This document shows positions 1 to 7,732 of a DNA stretch of 32,236 nucleotides, piece after piece. A model generated the notes under the pieces. The model was not told where the DNA came from and did not search any database. It saw only the letters and a program-made list of their open reading frames with translations. A program made the translations under genes and the position numbers. The stretch's first letter is position 1. Every line of letters begins with the position of its first letter. The stretch comes from an uncultured Lachnospiraceae bacterium. Lineage in GTDB: Bacteria > Bacillota > Clostridia > Lachnospirales > Lachnospiraceae. Location: assembly GCA_910585935.1 (NCBI GenBank), contig CAJUHN010000011.1, positions 1 through 32,236 of the forward strand. Reading direction: 5' to 3'.

Positions 1-1
1 T

Positions 2-343
2 GCCGACAAACAGGTATTGCCAGAATCACTTGAAATAATGTGGTTAAAAAAAGCTATTGGTAGATATTCTGTTGAATTGGACGAATTGAATTTTGATGAT
101 GAGTTATTGCAATTCGATTCTAAACTTGATCAATATGTAATTGATACATTGGCACAATTTATGTTGCAGATGTATCAAGAAAGACAAGTGTCACTTGTTA
201 ATAAGCGTGTTTCTATTGTAGGAAAAGATTTGTCAATTGATGGTTCCAACGGCACAAAGACAGCAGAAAAATCACATCTTGATTATATTGCATGGAACGC
301 AAGTGAAATGGTAGAAAATCAAAAGCCTACCGCTTATACATAG
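2..343 (+). CDS. Head-tail connector-like protein (5' end outside window)
   Basis: The reading frame is already open at base 2 (A-D-K-Q-V-L-P-E), so the gene begins upstream and at least 113 residues are seen. The protein is small, acidic and probably helical, with no catalytic motif. It lies just before stopper-like, tail-completion and major tail genes, the place where siphophages encode the head-tail connector ring. I infer that role from position, size and composition, not from a diagnostic motif. The next gene starts 10 bases downstream behind a strong Shine-Dalgarno site, so the two are probably cotranscribed. Confidence 0.55.
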   Translation, partial: ADKQVLPESLEIMWLKKAIGRYSVELDELNFDDELLQFDSKLDQYVIDTLAQFMLQMYQERQVSLVNKRVSIVGKDLSIDGSNGTKTAEKSHLDYIAWNASEMVENQKPTAYT

Positions 344-353
344 GAGGCATCAT

Positions 354-1382
354 ATGAAAGAATGGTATCTCATTGGAAATAAAACAAAACCAAATATGTT
401 AGGCGGATATGAAAATCAAAGTTTTCTGGATTATAAAGAAGATGCTTTCGCAGAATCTTTAGAGACAGATATTGCTTCTACCGTTTTGTTGTTCAATCAC
501 GATTTAAGTCAATCAAAAGAATTACGTGGAGTTATACAAGGCAATGTGGCTGATTCATCCTTAAAGTCTATGGAAAGATGTATTTTAGTACCTATTGGCA
601 CTTTACATAGTGGGAATTATATTTTTTTTGAAGATGAATATTGGCTTATTGATGGAAGACCTGGAAACAATGGAGAATATGAAAAAGCAGTTTTAAAAGA
701 ATGTCAGTATAAAATAAAATGGCAAAAAGATGATGGCACAATTATAGAACGTTGGGCTAACTTCACTTCTGCGTCTAAATATGATATTGGGGAATCTGGA
801 AATAGTACAATAATCTTATCCTCTAACAACTTTACAATTCTTATTCCATATGACGCTGATGGCTTAACGATTGATGGAAAAAGGATTTTTGTTGATACAT
901 CTGAAATACCAAAGAAGGTATTTAAAATTACAAGGAATGACGATGTTCTGTTTTTACATGGAAATCACGGAGGAACTTTGAGCTTGATTGCTGATAAAAC
1001 AGAATTCAATCCAAATAAAGACAATCAAGAATTACGAATCTGTGATTATATAGATCCGTCCTCTCCTCTCCCACCCACTCCACCAGAATCCGATGAAACG
1101 ACAGATTTAAGGTGTGTAATTTCTGGGAATACAAATCTGAAGAATGGATACTATCGTAAATTTACCGTAACTTTTACTGATAAAGATGGTAATGCTGTTG
1201 ACTGGCAAGGTGTGAATTATCGGTGGAATATAACATCAGATTTTGATGTTAAGCAGACTGTTGCGGATAACAAAATTACTGTTTCTATTAATGACGAGAA
1301 CCTCATTGGAGGTTCTTTTTTTGTACAGATTATTGTTGATGAAACTGTGCTGTCTGAGATAAAAGTAAATATTGTGGAATGA
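354..1382 (+). CDS. Head-tail stopper-like structural protein with C-terminal Ig-like domain
   Basis: The protein has 342 residues. ATG is preceded by AGGAGG at good spacing. The first ~110 residues have the short beta-rich look of neck/stopper proteins (for example EDEYWLIDGRPGNNGEYEKA). A proline-rich linker near residues 235-245 (PSSPLPPTPPE) leads to a C-terminal ~90-residue segment with alternating strands (YRKFTVTFTDKDG, KITVSI, FFVQIIV) that looks like a bacterial Ig-like fold. Ig-like domains are common on phage virion proteins and may bind host surface glycans. The assignment rests on position between the connector and tail-completion genes and on architecture. The Ig-like reading is visual and not confirmed by comparison. 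Confidence 0.5.
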   Translation: MKEWYLIGNKTKPNMLGGYENQSFLDYKEDAFAESLETDIASTVLLFNHDLSQSKELRGVIQGNVADSSLKSMERCILVPIGTLHSGNYIFFEDEYWLIDGRPGNNGEYEKAVLKECQYKIKWQKDDGTIIERWANFTSASKYDIGESGNSTIILSSNNFTILIPYDADGLTIDGKRIFVDTSEIPKKVFKITRNDDVLFLHGNHGGTLSLIADKTEFNPNKDNQELRICDYIDPSSPLPPTPPESDETTDLRCVISGNTNLKNGYYRKFTVTFTDKDGNAVDWQGVNYRWNITSDFDVKQTVADNKITVSINDENLIGGSFFVQIIVDETVLSEIKVNIVE

Positions 1383-1397
1383 TGGAGGTGAATATTT

Positions 1398-1889
1398 ATC
1401 GGAAAATCAAGAAGTTATGAAATTATAGAGTATCGCAAGCTTATCGAAAGACAATTATGCACTTCAACAGAGATTATCAAGTTGCTTGGTTGCGAAAACG
1501 AAGAATATCCAGAAGAAGTCATTCCATATAAATATTCATTTCCGCATGAATACATACCAGGTACCCAGGACAAAACCAATAGGTTTATAAATTATGAAAT
1601 TAGTGCAATAATCGATCCAAGAAACAACGTATTTAAAGATTTGACTATTTATTTCTTTGTAGTATGCCATGAAGACATTACCCAATACAAAGAAAAAGGC
1701 AGAACATACTTATGGTATGACAAAGCAGTTTGTGAATTGGATAATATTTTCTGTGAAAAAAATATATTAGGAATAGGAAAGACAATGCTTGCGAGTAATA
1801 TCCCATACTCACCACAGATGAAATTTAAAGGAAGGGTATTAAAATTCGTAGTAAAAGATTTTAATAATGGTTTGAAATATGGAAAATAG
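1398..1889 (+). CDS. Neck/tail-completion protein, probable AUC start
   Basis: The frame is open from an in-frame TGA at 1389 to the stop at 1889. The first ordinary start (TTG, 1482) has no good ribosome site and would cut 28 residues. A strong Shine-Dalgarno (GGAGGTG, 1384-1390) lies seven bases before ATC at 1398, which gives M-G-K-S-R-S-Y-E-I-I-E-Y, so I place the start there. The 163-residue product has mixed strand and helix content (FINYEISAIIDPRNN, DLTIYFFVVCHEDI) like phage neck/tail terminator proteins, and its position agrees. The stop overlaps the start of the next gene by 11 bases, which implies translational coupling. Tail terminator is a plausible role but unproven. Confidence 0.55.
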   Translation: MGKSRSYEIIEYRKLIERQLCTSTEIIKLLGCENEEYPEEVIPYKYSFPHEYIPGTQDKTNRFINYEISAIIDPRNNVFKDLTIYFFVVCHEDITQYKEKGRTYLWYDKAVCELDNIFCEKNILGIGKTMLASNIPYSPQMKFKGRVLKFVVKDFNNGLKYGK

Positions 1890-2601
1890 AAAAAGTCTTT
1901 TAAATATGTCTTCTATCAATATTCCTGACACCAAATTTTCTGTACGGATTCCTACAGTCAGAGAAATATTAGAAGATGAATTTACTTATTACAATATTGT
2001 CTCTTCTCTTACTGCTAGTCCATTTCAATATATGGTTCAATTAGATGATATGGGAATTGATTTTACAACAGTTACAGATTATGAATTATTTAAAATGATA
2101 TTTCTTGTATATGCGAAATCTGATCTTTCAATATTATTTGGAGATTTAAATACATCTGATTTTGGAATGTTTAAATCAGAAAGTAACGATACGTTTCTAT
2201 ATAATCCAAATAACAGAATTGAAATTAATGAAAAAGTATATAACGATTTGGTTGATACTATCAGAAAAATAAACCTACTTCAAAAGGTAAAATATAAGCC
2301 AGGTAATGAATCAGCACGGAAATATTTATTAGAAAAAGAACGAAAAAAACAAAAGAGAAATGCCAAAAAGAAACAGGAGCCATATTTAGAAAAACTTGTT
2401 ATTGCTTTAGTAAACACAAGTGAATTTCCATATGATTATGACTCATGTATGGATTTATCCATATATAGGTTTAACCAGAGTTTTAAGCAGATACAACATA
2501 AAATTGCATTTGATAACACAATGATAGGTGTATATGCTGGAACTGTAGATGTATCTAAATTAAATAATAAAGATACTCTTTCATGGATTCCAAGCAAATA
2601 A
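1879..2601 (+). CDS. Phage structural/tail-assembly protein of unknown function
   Basis: The 240-residue product begins inside the end of the preceding gene, an 11-base overlap typical of coupled phage structural genes. Residues ~140-175 are very basic (LLEKERKKQKRNAKKKQ), flanked by acidic and aromatic helical segments. I see no catalytic motif. It lies just before the major tail gene, separated by a hairpin terminator. A role in neck, tail or tail assembly is likely from position, but I do not recognise the family with certainty. Tail assembly chaperones usually sit between the major tail gene and the tape measure gene, so its place before the major tail gene argues against that reading. 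Confidence 0.5.
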   Translation: MENRKSLLNMSSINIPDTKFSVRIPTVREILEDEFTYYNIVSSLTASPFQYMVQLDDMGIDFTTVTDYELFKMIFLVYAKSDLSILFGDLNTSDFGMFKSESNDTFLYNPNNRIEINEKVYNDLVDTIRKINLLQKVKYKPGNESARKYLLEKERKKQKRNAKKKQEPYLEKLVIALVNTSEFPYDYDSCMDLSIYRFNQSFKQIQHKIAFDNTMIGVYAGTVDVSKLNNKDTLSWIPSK

Positions 2602-2615
2602 TAATTATTTTGAAG

Positions 2616-2642
2616 AAGAAGACCTTAATTGGTCTTTTTTAT
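2616..2642 (+). terminator. Intrinsic terminator before the major tail gene
   Basis: AAGACC (2619-2624) pairs with GGTCTT (2631-2636) around a six-base loop and runs into a T tract. It separates the connector/neck genes from the major tail gene and would help set their different expression levels. Confidence 0.7.
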
Positions 2643-2674
2643 TTTGCAAATAAAACAAAACAGGAGGATAATCA

Positions 2675-3463
2675 ATGAATATTGATAAATTTACAATTAC
2701 GTCTTACGATCAGATTATAGGATTTGATAGAACAACCGGAAGTTTGGAATTGATTCTTGATGAATTAAATGATTTTACATTGTCACATGAGGAAGAAAAG
2801 TCTGATATTGCTGGTAAAGGCGGTAGAGTTATTAGTTCTTTGAAGAAGAATAAAAAGGTTACTGGTAAGGGTACTAATGGTATGCTGTCTGGTGGTGCTT
2901 TGGCTGCTATGCTTGGTGCAGAGATCGAAGATGGCAAACACATTATTCGATATACGGATGCTGTTACTGTTGCTACTAATAAGGCAGTTACTACAGAAAT
3001 TGCTATTGGTACGATTGGTAACGAAATTGGTACTATTTATGTTAGGGATGCAAATAACGCTTATATTTCTGGTGGCAAGAAATTGACACAGTCTACTGGT
3101 GCTGATCTGAAGACTGGTGAATTTTCTTATGATCCTGCAACTAAGGAAATTACTTTCTTTGATGGGGACATTACTGATGGTACAGAAGTAATTATGTTCT
3201 ATGATGCAGAAGTAGAAGGAAAGAAAATCACTAATAATTCTGATAATTATAGTAAGACACTTCAGCTATTCATAGATGTAACCTGCATTGATGGTTGTGA
3301 TGCAGTTTTTCATGGTCAGTTTATTATTGATCGAGGTGATTTTACTGGTACATTTGATATTCAAGGAGGCTCTGATCCTGCCACACAAGGATTTGAATTT
3401 ACTTCTATGCCTAATTTATGTACTGGGAAGAGTTACTTATGGGACTTTGTGATCTTCGATTAA
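2675..3463 (+). CDS. Major tail (tube) protein
   Basis: The start is an ATG behind AGGAGG. The 262-residue product is rich in Gly, Thr and beta strands. It follows the plan of Clostridial phage major tail proteins: an N-terminal GFDRTTGSLELILDEL segment, a flexible basic loop with GKGGRVISSL and GKGTNGMLSGGALAAMLG, then strands ending in MPNLCTGKSYLWDFVIFD. Such proteins form the hexameric rings of the tail tube. The gene uses more GGT/GCT/ACT codons than its neighbours, which suits high expression. A 34-base hairpin follows the stop. Confidence 0.82.
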   Translation: MNIDKFTITSYDQIIGFDRTTGSLELILDELNDFTLSHEEEKSDIAGKGGRVISSLKKNKKVTGKGTNGMLSGGALAAMLGAEIEDGKHIIRYTDAVTVATNKAVTTEIAIGTIGNEIGTIYVRDANNAYISGGKKLTQSTGADLKTGEFSYDPATKEITFFDGDITDGTEVIMFYDAEVEGKKITNNSDNYSKTLQLFIDVTCIDGCDAVFHGQFIIDRGDFTGTFDIQGGSDPATQGFEFTSMPNLCTGKSYLWDFVIFD

Positions 3464-3478
3464 AGACAGTGCGATACT

Positions 3479-3512
3479 TGGACTGGTGTATTAGAACTCA
3501 TACATCAGTCCA
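3479..3512 (+). promoter_or_regulatory. Long hairpin after the major tail gene
   Basis: TGGACTG and TGTAT (3479-3491) pair with ATACA and TCAGTCCA (3500-3512), giving about 12 pairs with one bulge. No T tract follows, so it is more likely an RNA-processing or stabilising element for the abundant major tail mRNA than a terminator. Confidence 0.5.
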
Positions 3513-3533
3513 GATTTAATACGGAGGTTAAAT

Positions 3534-3854
3534 ATGGCAAATAAAAAAATGATCCCTTGTCGTGTCTGTAGTAAACTTTTTGAACCATGTATTATATGTC
3601 AAGCAAACAATGATATATTTAGATGGCGTAATTTTGCTTGTTCAAGAGAATGTGCAGAGAAATATATTAGCGAAACTATTACTTATCGCAATTCTTCAAA
3701 AGAAGATAAAAATAGTAATAGTAATGTTATTGAAAATGTTTCTTCTACAGTAGAGAATATTGTTAAAAATCACACGACAAAAAAGAAATATAATAAGAAG
3801 AAAACAGAAAATAATGTTGAAACTATAAATGAAGAAAGAGAGCAGATTGATTAG
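3534..3854 (+). CDS. Small treble-clef zinc-finger protein
   Basis: The 106-residue product starts at ATG behind GGAGG. Cysteines at residues 9, 12, 19, 22, 36 and 40 form CxxC...CxxC...CSREC patterns, suggesting one or two structural zinc sites in the first 45 residues. The rest is Lys/Asn-rich and probably disordered (NHTTKKKYNKKKTENN). Similar small Zn proteins occur in Clostridial phages between tail genes. The function is unknown; nucleic-acid or protein binding is possible. A strong terminator follows at once. Confidence 0.6.
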   Translation: MANKKMIPCRVCSKLFEPCIICQANNDIFRWRNFACSRECAEKYISETITYRNSSKEDKNSNSNVIENVSSTVENIVKNHTTKKKYNKKKTENNVETINEEREQID

Positions 3855-3855
3855 A

Positions 3856-3922
3856 GAGTGGGATATATTAAATTCTTTTCAATCTGTTAATTGAATTGAT
3901 TTTGATATATCCCATTTTTTTA
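3856..3922 (+). terminator. Intrinsic terminator after the zinc-finger gene
   Basis: TGGGATATAT (3859-3868) pairs perfectly with ATATATCCCA (3905-3914), followed by seven T residues. The loop is long (36 bases). It ends the major tail/zinc-finger unit. Confidence 0.75.
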
Positions 3923-3939
3923 CGGTCAATTTTTACTAT

Positions 3940-4137
3940 ATGAAAAAGAAAAATATATGGAATAAGGAGTATCAGACTTCATTCCTTGATGAAGTTCTAT
4001 TTTTAAAGTCAAAAGGGATTAGGTATGCATGGGTGTATAAGAACGAAGATGGACTTTCTGTGTGGAAATACAAAAAGATCAAAGAACTATGGTTGGCTTT
4101 AGCCGAAATGTATTCCAATCCAAAATATAGTGTTTGA
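3940..4137 (+). CDS. Hypothetical 65-residue phage protein
   Basis: It is a small basic/aromatic protein (MKKKNIWNKEYQ...KGIRYAWVYKNEDGLSVWKYKK). It resembles the short unclassified proteins that Clostridial phages carry and has no catalytic or membrane motif. The Shine-Dalgarno is weak. It lies between a terminator and the cysteine desulfurase gene, 25 bases upstream of the latter, so the two probably share a transcript. The function is unknown. Confidence 0.5.
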   Translation: MKKKNIWNKEYQTSFLDEVLFLKSKGIRYAWVYKNEDGLSVWKYKKIKELWLALAEMYSNPKYSV

Positions 4138-4162
4138 ATAAAGAGATTAAGGGGAAAATAAT

Positions 4163-5257
4163 ATGAATTACCTTGATAATGCTGCTTTAGAAAAACCAAA
4201 AGATGATATTATAAAATACATTTCAGAAATATTAAAAAATAATTGGTGTAATCCAAATTCTATATACGAATGTGGTTTAAAATCCAAACAAATAATAAAT
4301 GATACAAAATATATTATATCCAACGAAATAAATTGTAATCCAGAAGATATTATTTTTTGTAGTTGTGGTTCTGAAGCAAACGCTCTTGCTACTGTTGGAT
4401 ATATTCGAGCAAATAGTAAAGGAACATTTATTACAAGTACAATAGAACATGCAAGTATCTTAGAAAACCCATACGCAAGAAAAATTGTAACCGTTGACAA
4501 AGATGGGTACTTTGATATGAATATTATAGAAAGTATTCATGATTCATTGGTTTCATTACAGATGGCAAATTCTGAGATTGGAACAATACAAGATATGAAA
4601 AACATTGTCAAGATACTTCATAATAATAATTGTATTGTACATACTGATGCTGTTGCAATTTTTGGAAAACATAAAATCGATGTAAATGATTTAGATGTTG
4701 ATATGATGACTGTAACAGGGCAAAAAATAGGCGGTATATTAGGTGGTGCGTTTTTATATAAAAAAAAGAATATAAAAATTAACCCAATAATATACGGACA
4801 TAATACATTCCGAGGGGGTACACCAAATGTTATGGCGATTGCTTCATTAGGTGCAGCAATTAAATCATTAGACTATTCTTCTATCTCATCAGCTAATAGA
4901 GATTACGTATACAATTACACAATAGAAAATATTACAGATAGCTATTTAATCGGTGCATCTATAGAGTCAGGAAACAGGCTACCACACAATTTATACATGT
5001 GCTTTAAAGGTACTGAAGGTGAATCACTTTTGATTCTGTTAGATATGAATAAAATTCAGGTATCGACTGGTTCAGCTTGTACTTCAGGAGATATTACACC
5101 ATCTACTACCCTATCTGCTATTGGTATGGATGAGCATGATATTCATTCGTGTATAAGGATGACATTTTCTGGCAAAGAAACTCAGGAAGAATTAGATTAT
5201 ATATGCAAAACCATAAAACAGTGTGTTGAAAAATTAAGAAGTTTTAACAAACAATAA
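4163..5257 (+). CDS. Phage-encoded cysteine desulfurase (NifS/IscS/DndA type)
   Basis: This 364-residue class V aminotransferase-fold PLP enzyme starts at ATG behind AGGGG. Family landmarks are present: YLDNAA at residues 3-8, His96 in STIEHAS (stacks on PLP), Asp162 in HTDAVA (PLP nitrogen), Lys188 in TVTGQKIGG (Schiff base), and the catalytic Cys306 in STGSACTSGD on its mobile loop. Length is near the family norm and all key residues are kept, so it should take sulfur from cysteine as a persulfide. No IscU, Dnd or tRNA-thiolation partner is visible, so the acceptor is unknown. DNA phosphorothioation, tRNA thiolation or Fe-S supply are possible. Its place between tail and lysis genes marks it as an accessory late gene. 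Confidence 0.85.
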   Translation: MNYLDNAALEKPKDDIIKYISEILKNNWCNPNSIYECGLKSKQIINDTKYIISNEINCNPEDIIFCSCGSEANALATVGYIRANSKGTFITSTIEHASILENPYARKIVTVDKDGYFDMNIIESIHDSLVSLQMANSEIGTIQDMKNIVKILHNNNCIVHTDAVAIFGKHKIDVNDLDVDMMTVTGQKIGGILGGAFLYKKKNIKINPIIYGHNTFRGGTPNVMAIASLGAAIKSLDYSSISSANRDYVYNYTIENITDSYLIGASIESGNRLPHNLYMCFKGTEGESLLILLDMNKIQVSTGSACTSGDITPSTTLSAIGMDEHDIHSCIRMTFSGKETQEELDYICKTIKQCVEKLRSFNKQ

Positions 5258-5411
5258 AACATTTTATAGAGTATCCAGGTTGCTCAAGACAATGAGTGTA
5301 AAAGTGATTTTGACGTACCTGTGAGTGAACGATAACGGAATCAATAGTCAGGCAAGTCTAGCACTTCCCTTTTTCAAAGAATCGGATTTTTCTGGTTCTT
5401 TTTATTTTGAA
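5258..5411 (+). other. Intergenic leader before the lysis genes, ending in a terminator
   Basis: No gene is visible. CAGGT near 5277 can pair with ACCTG near 5318, enclosing a smaller GCTC/GAGT helix. AGAATC (5378-5383) pairs with GGTTCT (5394-5399) and is followed by TTTTTATTTT, an intrinsic terminator just before the lysozyme ribosome site. It may be the leader or attenuator of the lysis cassette or a small RNA. It matches no riboswitch class I know. Confidence 0.4.
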
Positions 5412-5422
5412 AGGAGAATTTA

Positions 5423-6217
5423 ATGACACGTACAATTTCAAATAATGGAATTAATTTAATCAAAAACTTTGAAGGATGTCGATTATCTGCATATAGAGAT
5501 GCCGTTGGAGTTATTACAATTGGTTATGGATGGACAAAAGCAATTGACGGGAAACCCCTTATTATGGGCACGAAAATTACTCAGGCAAAAGCAGAATCAT
5601 TATTAAAAGAAGGACTTAAATCATACGAATCCAAAGTAAATAAATATAATAATAAATATCGTTGGAACCAGAATCAATTTGATGCATTGGTTAGTTTTTG
5701 TTATAACATTGGAAATATCGACGGAATTACAGCAAATGGCACAAGAAGTATAAATGAAATTGCAAATAAATTTACCGCATACAACAAAGCTGGAGGTAAA
5801 GTTTTATCTGGGTTAACTAATCGGAGAAATGCAGAAAAAAAATTATTTTTAACTGATATTTCTTCAGATAATGATAACTCTAAAACCAACAAAGATCAGA
5901 AGTATACACACAAAGATTTTGTCAAAGAAGTACAAGCTGCAATCGGAGCAAAAGTAGACGGCGTTGCTGGATCAGAAACATTATCAAAAACGGTAACTGT
6001 ATCTAAGAAGAAAAATAATAGACACCCTGTTATCAAACCTATTCAGAAATATCTAAATTCTATTGGATTTAATGTAGGCGTAGCAGACGGCATTGCAGGT
6101 TCTAAATTTGATAAATCTATTAGATTATATCAAAAAGATATTGTTGGAATGGAAAATCCAGATGGAGAAATAACAAAAAGTCAGAAGACTTGGAAAAAAT
6201 TATTAAAATTATTATAG
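5423..6217 (+). CDS. Endolysin: T4-type lysozyme (GH24) with C-terminal binding region
   Basis: This muramidase cuts the MurNAc-GlcNAc bond of peptidoglycan at the end of infection. The catalytic Glu17 (KNFEG), Asp26 (AYRDAVG) and Thr32 (ITIGYG) have exactly the spacing of the E-D-T triad in T4 lysozyme (11-20-26). The GH24 domain runs to about residue 145 (LTNRRNAEKKLF). After a Ser/Asp/Asn linker, residues 160-264 hold two segments resembling peptidoglycan-binding helices (FVKEVQAAIGAKVDGVAG; PIQKYLNSIGFNVGVADG), each with an xVDG/VADGIAG turn. There is no signal peptide, so it needs a holin. ATG follows AAAGGAG, and the stop overlaps the holin ribosome site. Confidence 0.92.
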   Translation: MTRTISNNGINLIKNFEGCRLSAYRDAVGVITIGYGWTKAIDGKPLIMGTKITQAKAESLLKEGLKSYESKVNKYNNKYRWNQNQFDALVSFCYNIGNIDGITANGTRSINEIANKFTAYNKAGGKVLSGLTNRRNAEKKLFLTDISSDNDNSKTNKDQKYTHKDFVKEVQAAIGAKVDGVAGSETLSKTVTVSKKKNNRHPVIKPIQKYLNSIGFNVGVADGIAGSKFDKSIRLYQKDIVGMENPDGEITKSQKTWKKLLKLL

Positions 6218-6229
6218 GAGAAAATGATT

Positions 6230-6619
6230 ATGGATAAAGTATTAAATAATATTGATTGGACACAGGTAATTTATACTATTTGGACGGTTGTTTTGTTACC
6301 TATTATTACATATTTAGGAACACAAATCGGCAATTATGTAAAAGCAAAAAAAATTGATAAATATACAGATATTTTGTATCAGAATGTAGTAGATGCAGTA
6401 AAAGATGTGTATGAAACAATCGTTAAAGATATAAAAGGGACATCATATTGGAATACGGAAAAGATGAATGAAGTAAAAGATATAGCTAAGACAAAGGTTC
6501 TAAATTCTCTTACTTCTTCAGCATATCAAATTTTAAAAACTGCTAATGAAGATTTTGATGAATATCTTGACAGTTTAATTGGAACTTCTTTATATGATCT
6601 GAAAAATTATAAAAAATAA
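6230..6619 (+). CDS. Holin (LLH-like family)
   Basis: The protein has one N-terminal transmembrane helix (about residues 14-34, YTIWTVVLLPIITYLGTQIG), then a charged helical domain (KAKKIDKYTDILYQNVVDAVKDVYETIV). That is the pattern of Phage_holin_6/LLH holins of Gram-positive phages, which open the membrane so the lysozyme can reach the wall. I chose ATG 6230 because it is nine bases from AGGAG; ATG 6224 is too close. It lies directly after the endolysin, in one lysis operon. Confidence 0.75.
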   Translation: MDKVLNNIDWTQVIYTIWTVVLLPIITYLGTQIGNYVKAKKIDKYTDILYQNVVDAVKDVYETIVKDIKGTSYWNTEKMNEVKDIAKTKVLNSLTSSAYQILKTANEDFDEYLDSLIGTSLYDLKNYKK

Positions 6620-6636
6620 TACAAGGTGGTTTATAA

Positions 6637-7209
6637 TTGGAAATGATATTAAAAGAAAATCTAGCAAATGTCAACCCCATGATTTTAACTGTATCGATCA
6701 CTATTATTATGTTTATAGTTTGGTTTCTTGTAAAAAACAGAAAAATGATTTCTGATTTATTTAATGATCTATATAACAGAAAGAAAAATAAAGAAGAATT
6801 ATTGCAGACTATTAAAGATAATCAAGCAGATATAAAAGTTATAATGGAAAATAGAATTCATGATCGTGAACAATCTTTATCAATTCAGAAAGAACTAACT
6901 GAAGCACAAAACAAACTTTCGGAATCACTATCTAGCATTTCAAAAAAAATAGATGATATGCAACACAATACAAATGAACGTTTTATGGAAAGTGAGCGAA
7001 AAAATAACAAGCGCATTAGAGCTGAATTAAAAGATAAAATAAGCCAGTCATATAGATACTATCATTCTCTTGGCAAAATCAATGATATGGAATTGGAAGC
7101 ATTGGAGGATCTCATTGAGGAATATGAGTCAGCCGATGGGAAGAATAGCTTCGTTCACAGTGTTGTACAAAAGGAAATGTACACATGGAAAAAAATTTCC
7201 CAGACATAG
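6637..7209 (+). CDS. Membrane-anchored coiled-coil protein of the lysis cassette
   Basis: The 190-residue protein starts at TTG, seven bases after AAGGTGG. Residues 16-33 form one transmembrane helix (MILTVSITIIMFIVWFLV). Residues ~45-130 are a long charged coiled coil (IKDNQADIKVIMENRI, KKIDDMQHNTNERFMESE). The C-terminus is a compact helical region (KINDMELEALEDLIEEY). A second membrane protein next to a holin is often a co-holin, antiholin or pinholin partner. That role is inferred from position and topology. Confidence 0.55.
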   Translation: MEMILKENLANVNPMILTVSITIIMFIVWFLVKNRKMISDLFNDLYNRKKNKEELLQTIKDNQADIKVIMENRIHDREQSLSIQKELTEAQNKLSESLSSISKKIDDMQHNTNERFMESERKNNKRIRAELKDKISQSYRYYHSLGKINDMELEALEDLIEEYESADGKNSFVHSVVQKEMYTWKKISQT

Positions 7210-7263
7210 CTAGTAACTAAATAGCCATTAAAGAGCGATTTCATTGATTCAGAAAATTTTCTC

Positions 7264-7396
7264 TTGAAAATCAAGTCCAAACATACTATAATAATTACAT
7301 AAAAGATGCGCCCGTAAAGCAAACGGTTCGCCTCAGTTTATATTGTTACTTCAAAAAAGCAACTCAACTTTGGTCGGTGCGGTTGCTTTTTTGATG
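7264..7396 (+). ncRNA. Putative antisense antitoxin RNA with consensus promoter
   Basis: TTGAAA (7264-7269), a 17-base spacer and TATAAT (7287-7292) form an excellent sigma-A promoter. Transcription would start near 7299 and end at the hairpin CAAAAAAGCAAC/GTTGCTTTTTTG (7352-7363/7382-7393). The ~98-nt RNA would be complementary to the 3' end of the toxin mRNA made from the other strand, the classic layout of TxpA/RatA-type type I systems. No protein is encoded in it. Confidence 0.7.
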
Positions 7397-7596
7397 TCTT
7401 AATCTATCTACTAAGTCGATTACTTTTACAATAGTGCCTATTGCAGTAACTATCATTCCAGTAATCTTGAGAATCGTATCCAACATCTCAAAGAGATTTC
7501 CTCTCGTGTATTTTCCACTAAATCACCTCCGCTGATTCTGGAAGTTCTCGTATGTAATACGGCAAGAGACGAACCGCTTACCCGTTTTGGGCGCAT
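7306..7596. repeat. Inverted repeat framing the type I toxin-antitoxin module
   Basis: ATGCGCCC...ACGGTTCG (7306-7330) reappears inverted as CGAACCG...GGGCGCAT (7570-7596). Each copy sits right behind its own promoter, so toxin and antitoxin RNAs begin with nearly the same 5' sequence. This suggests origin by inverted duplication of one promoter-leader unit. Confidence 0.65.
7364..7486 (-). CDS. Type I toxin, holin-like 40-residue membrane peptide
   Basis: The peptide MLDTILKITGMIVTAIGTIV is followed by KVIDLVDRLRHQKSN: one hydrophobic helix (residues 5-25) and a basic tail. This is the build of small type I toxins (TxpA/BsrG or 'putative holin-like toxin') found in Firmicute prophages. ATG follows GAGAGGAAAT. 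Upstream on the same strand lies TTGCTA (7629-7624), a 17-base spacer and TATAAT (7606-7601). The bidirectional hairpin terminator overlaps its 3' end, where the converging antisense RNA would act. Toxicity is inferred from the family. Confidence 0.7.
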   Translation of the reverse strand: MLDTILKITGMIVTAIGTIVKVIDLVDRLRHQKSNRTDQS

Positions 7597-7663
7597 AGTT
7601 ATTATAGTATATATAGAAAACATTAGCAAGTGCGATTCATGTATGGATTGCTCTTTTCTTATA

Positions 7664-7712
7664 CCCTTAATTTTAGGGGAACTTCAATAATTTTATCCCT
7701 TAAATTAAGGGA
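7664..7712. promoter_or_regulatory. Two palindromic operator-like sites before rusA
   Basis: A perfect palindrome TCCCTTAAATTAAGGGA (7696-7712) is preceded 32 bases upstream by an imperfect copy CCCTTAATTTTAGGGG (7664-7679). Paired palindromes just before a ribosome site suggest a repressor-binding site. A transcript hairpin could also form. Confidence 0.5.
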
Positions 7713-7732
7713 ATAGTAAAGGAGCGATAAAT

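Noticed and set aside
5258..5377. Known riboswitch before the lysozyme gene
   Set aside because: No match to the conserved cores of TPP, SAM, c-di-GMP, preQ1, ZTP, fluoride or T-box elements that I can recognise.
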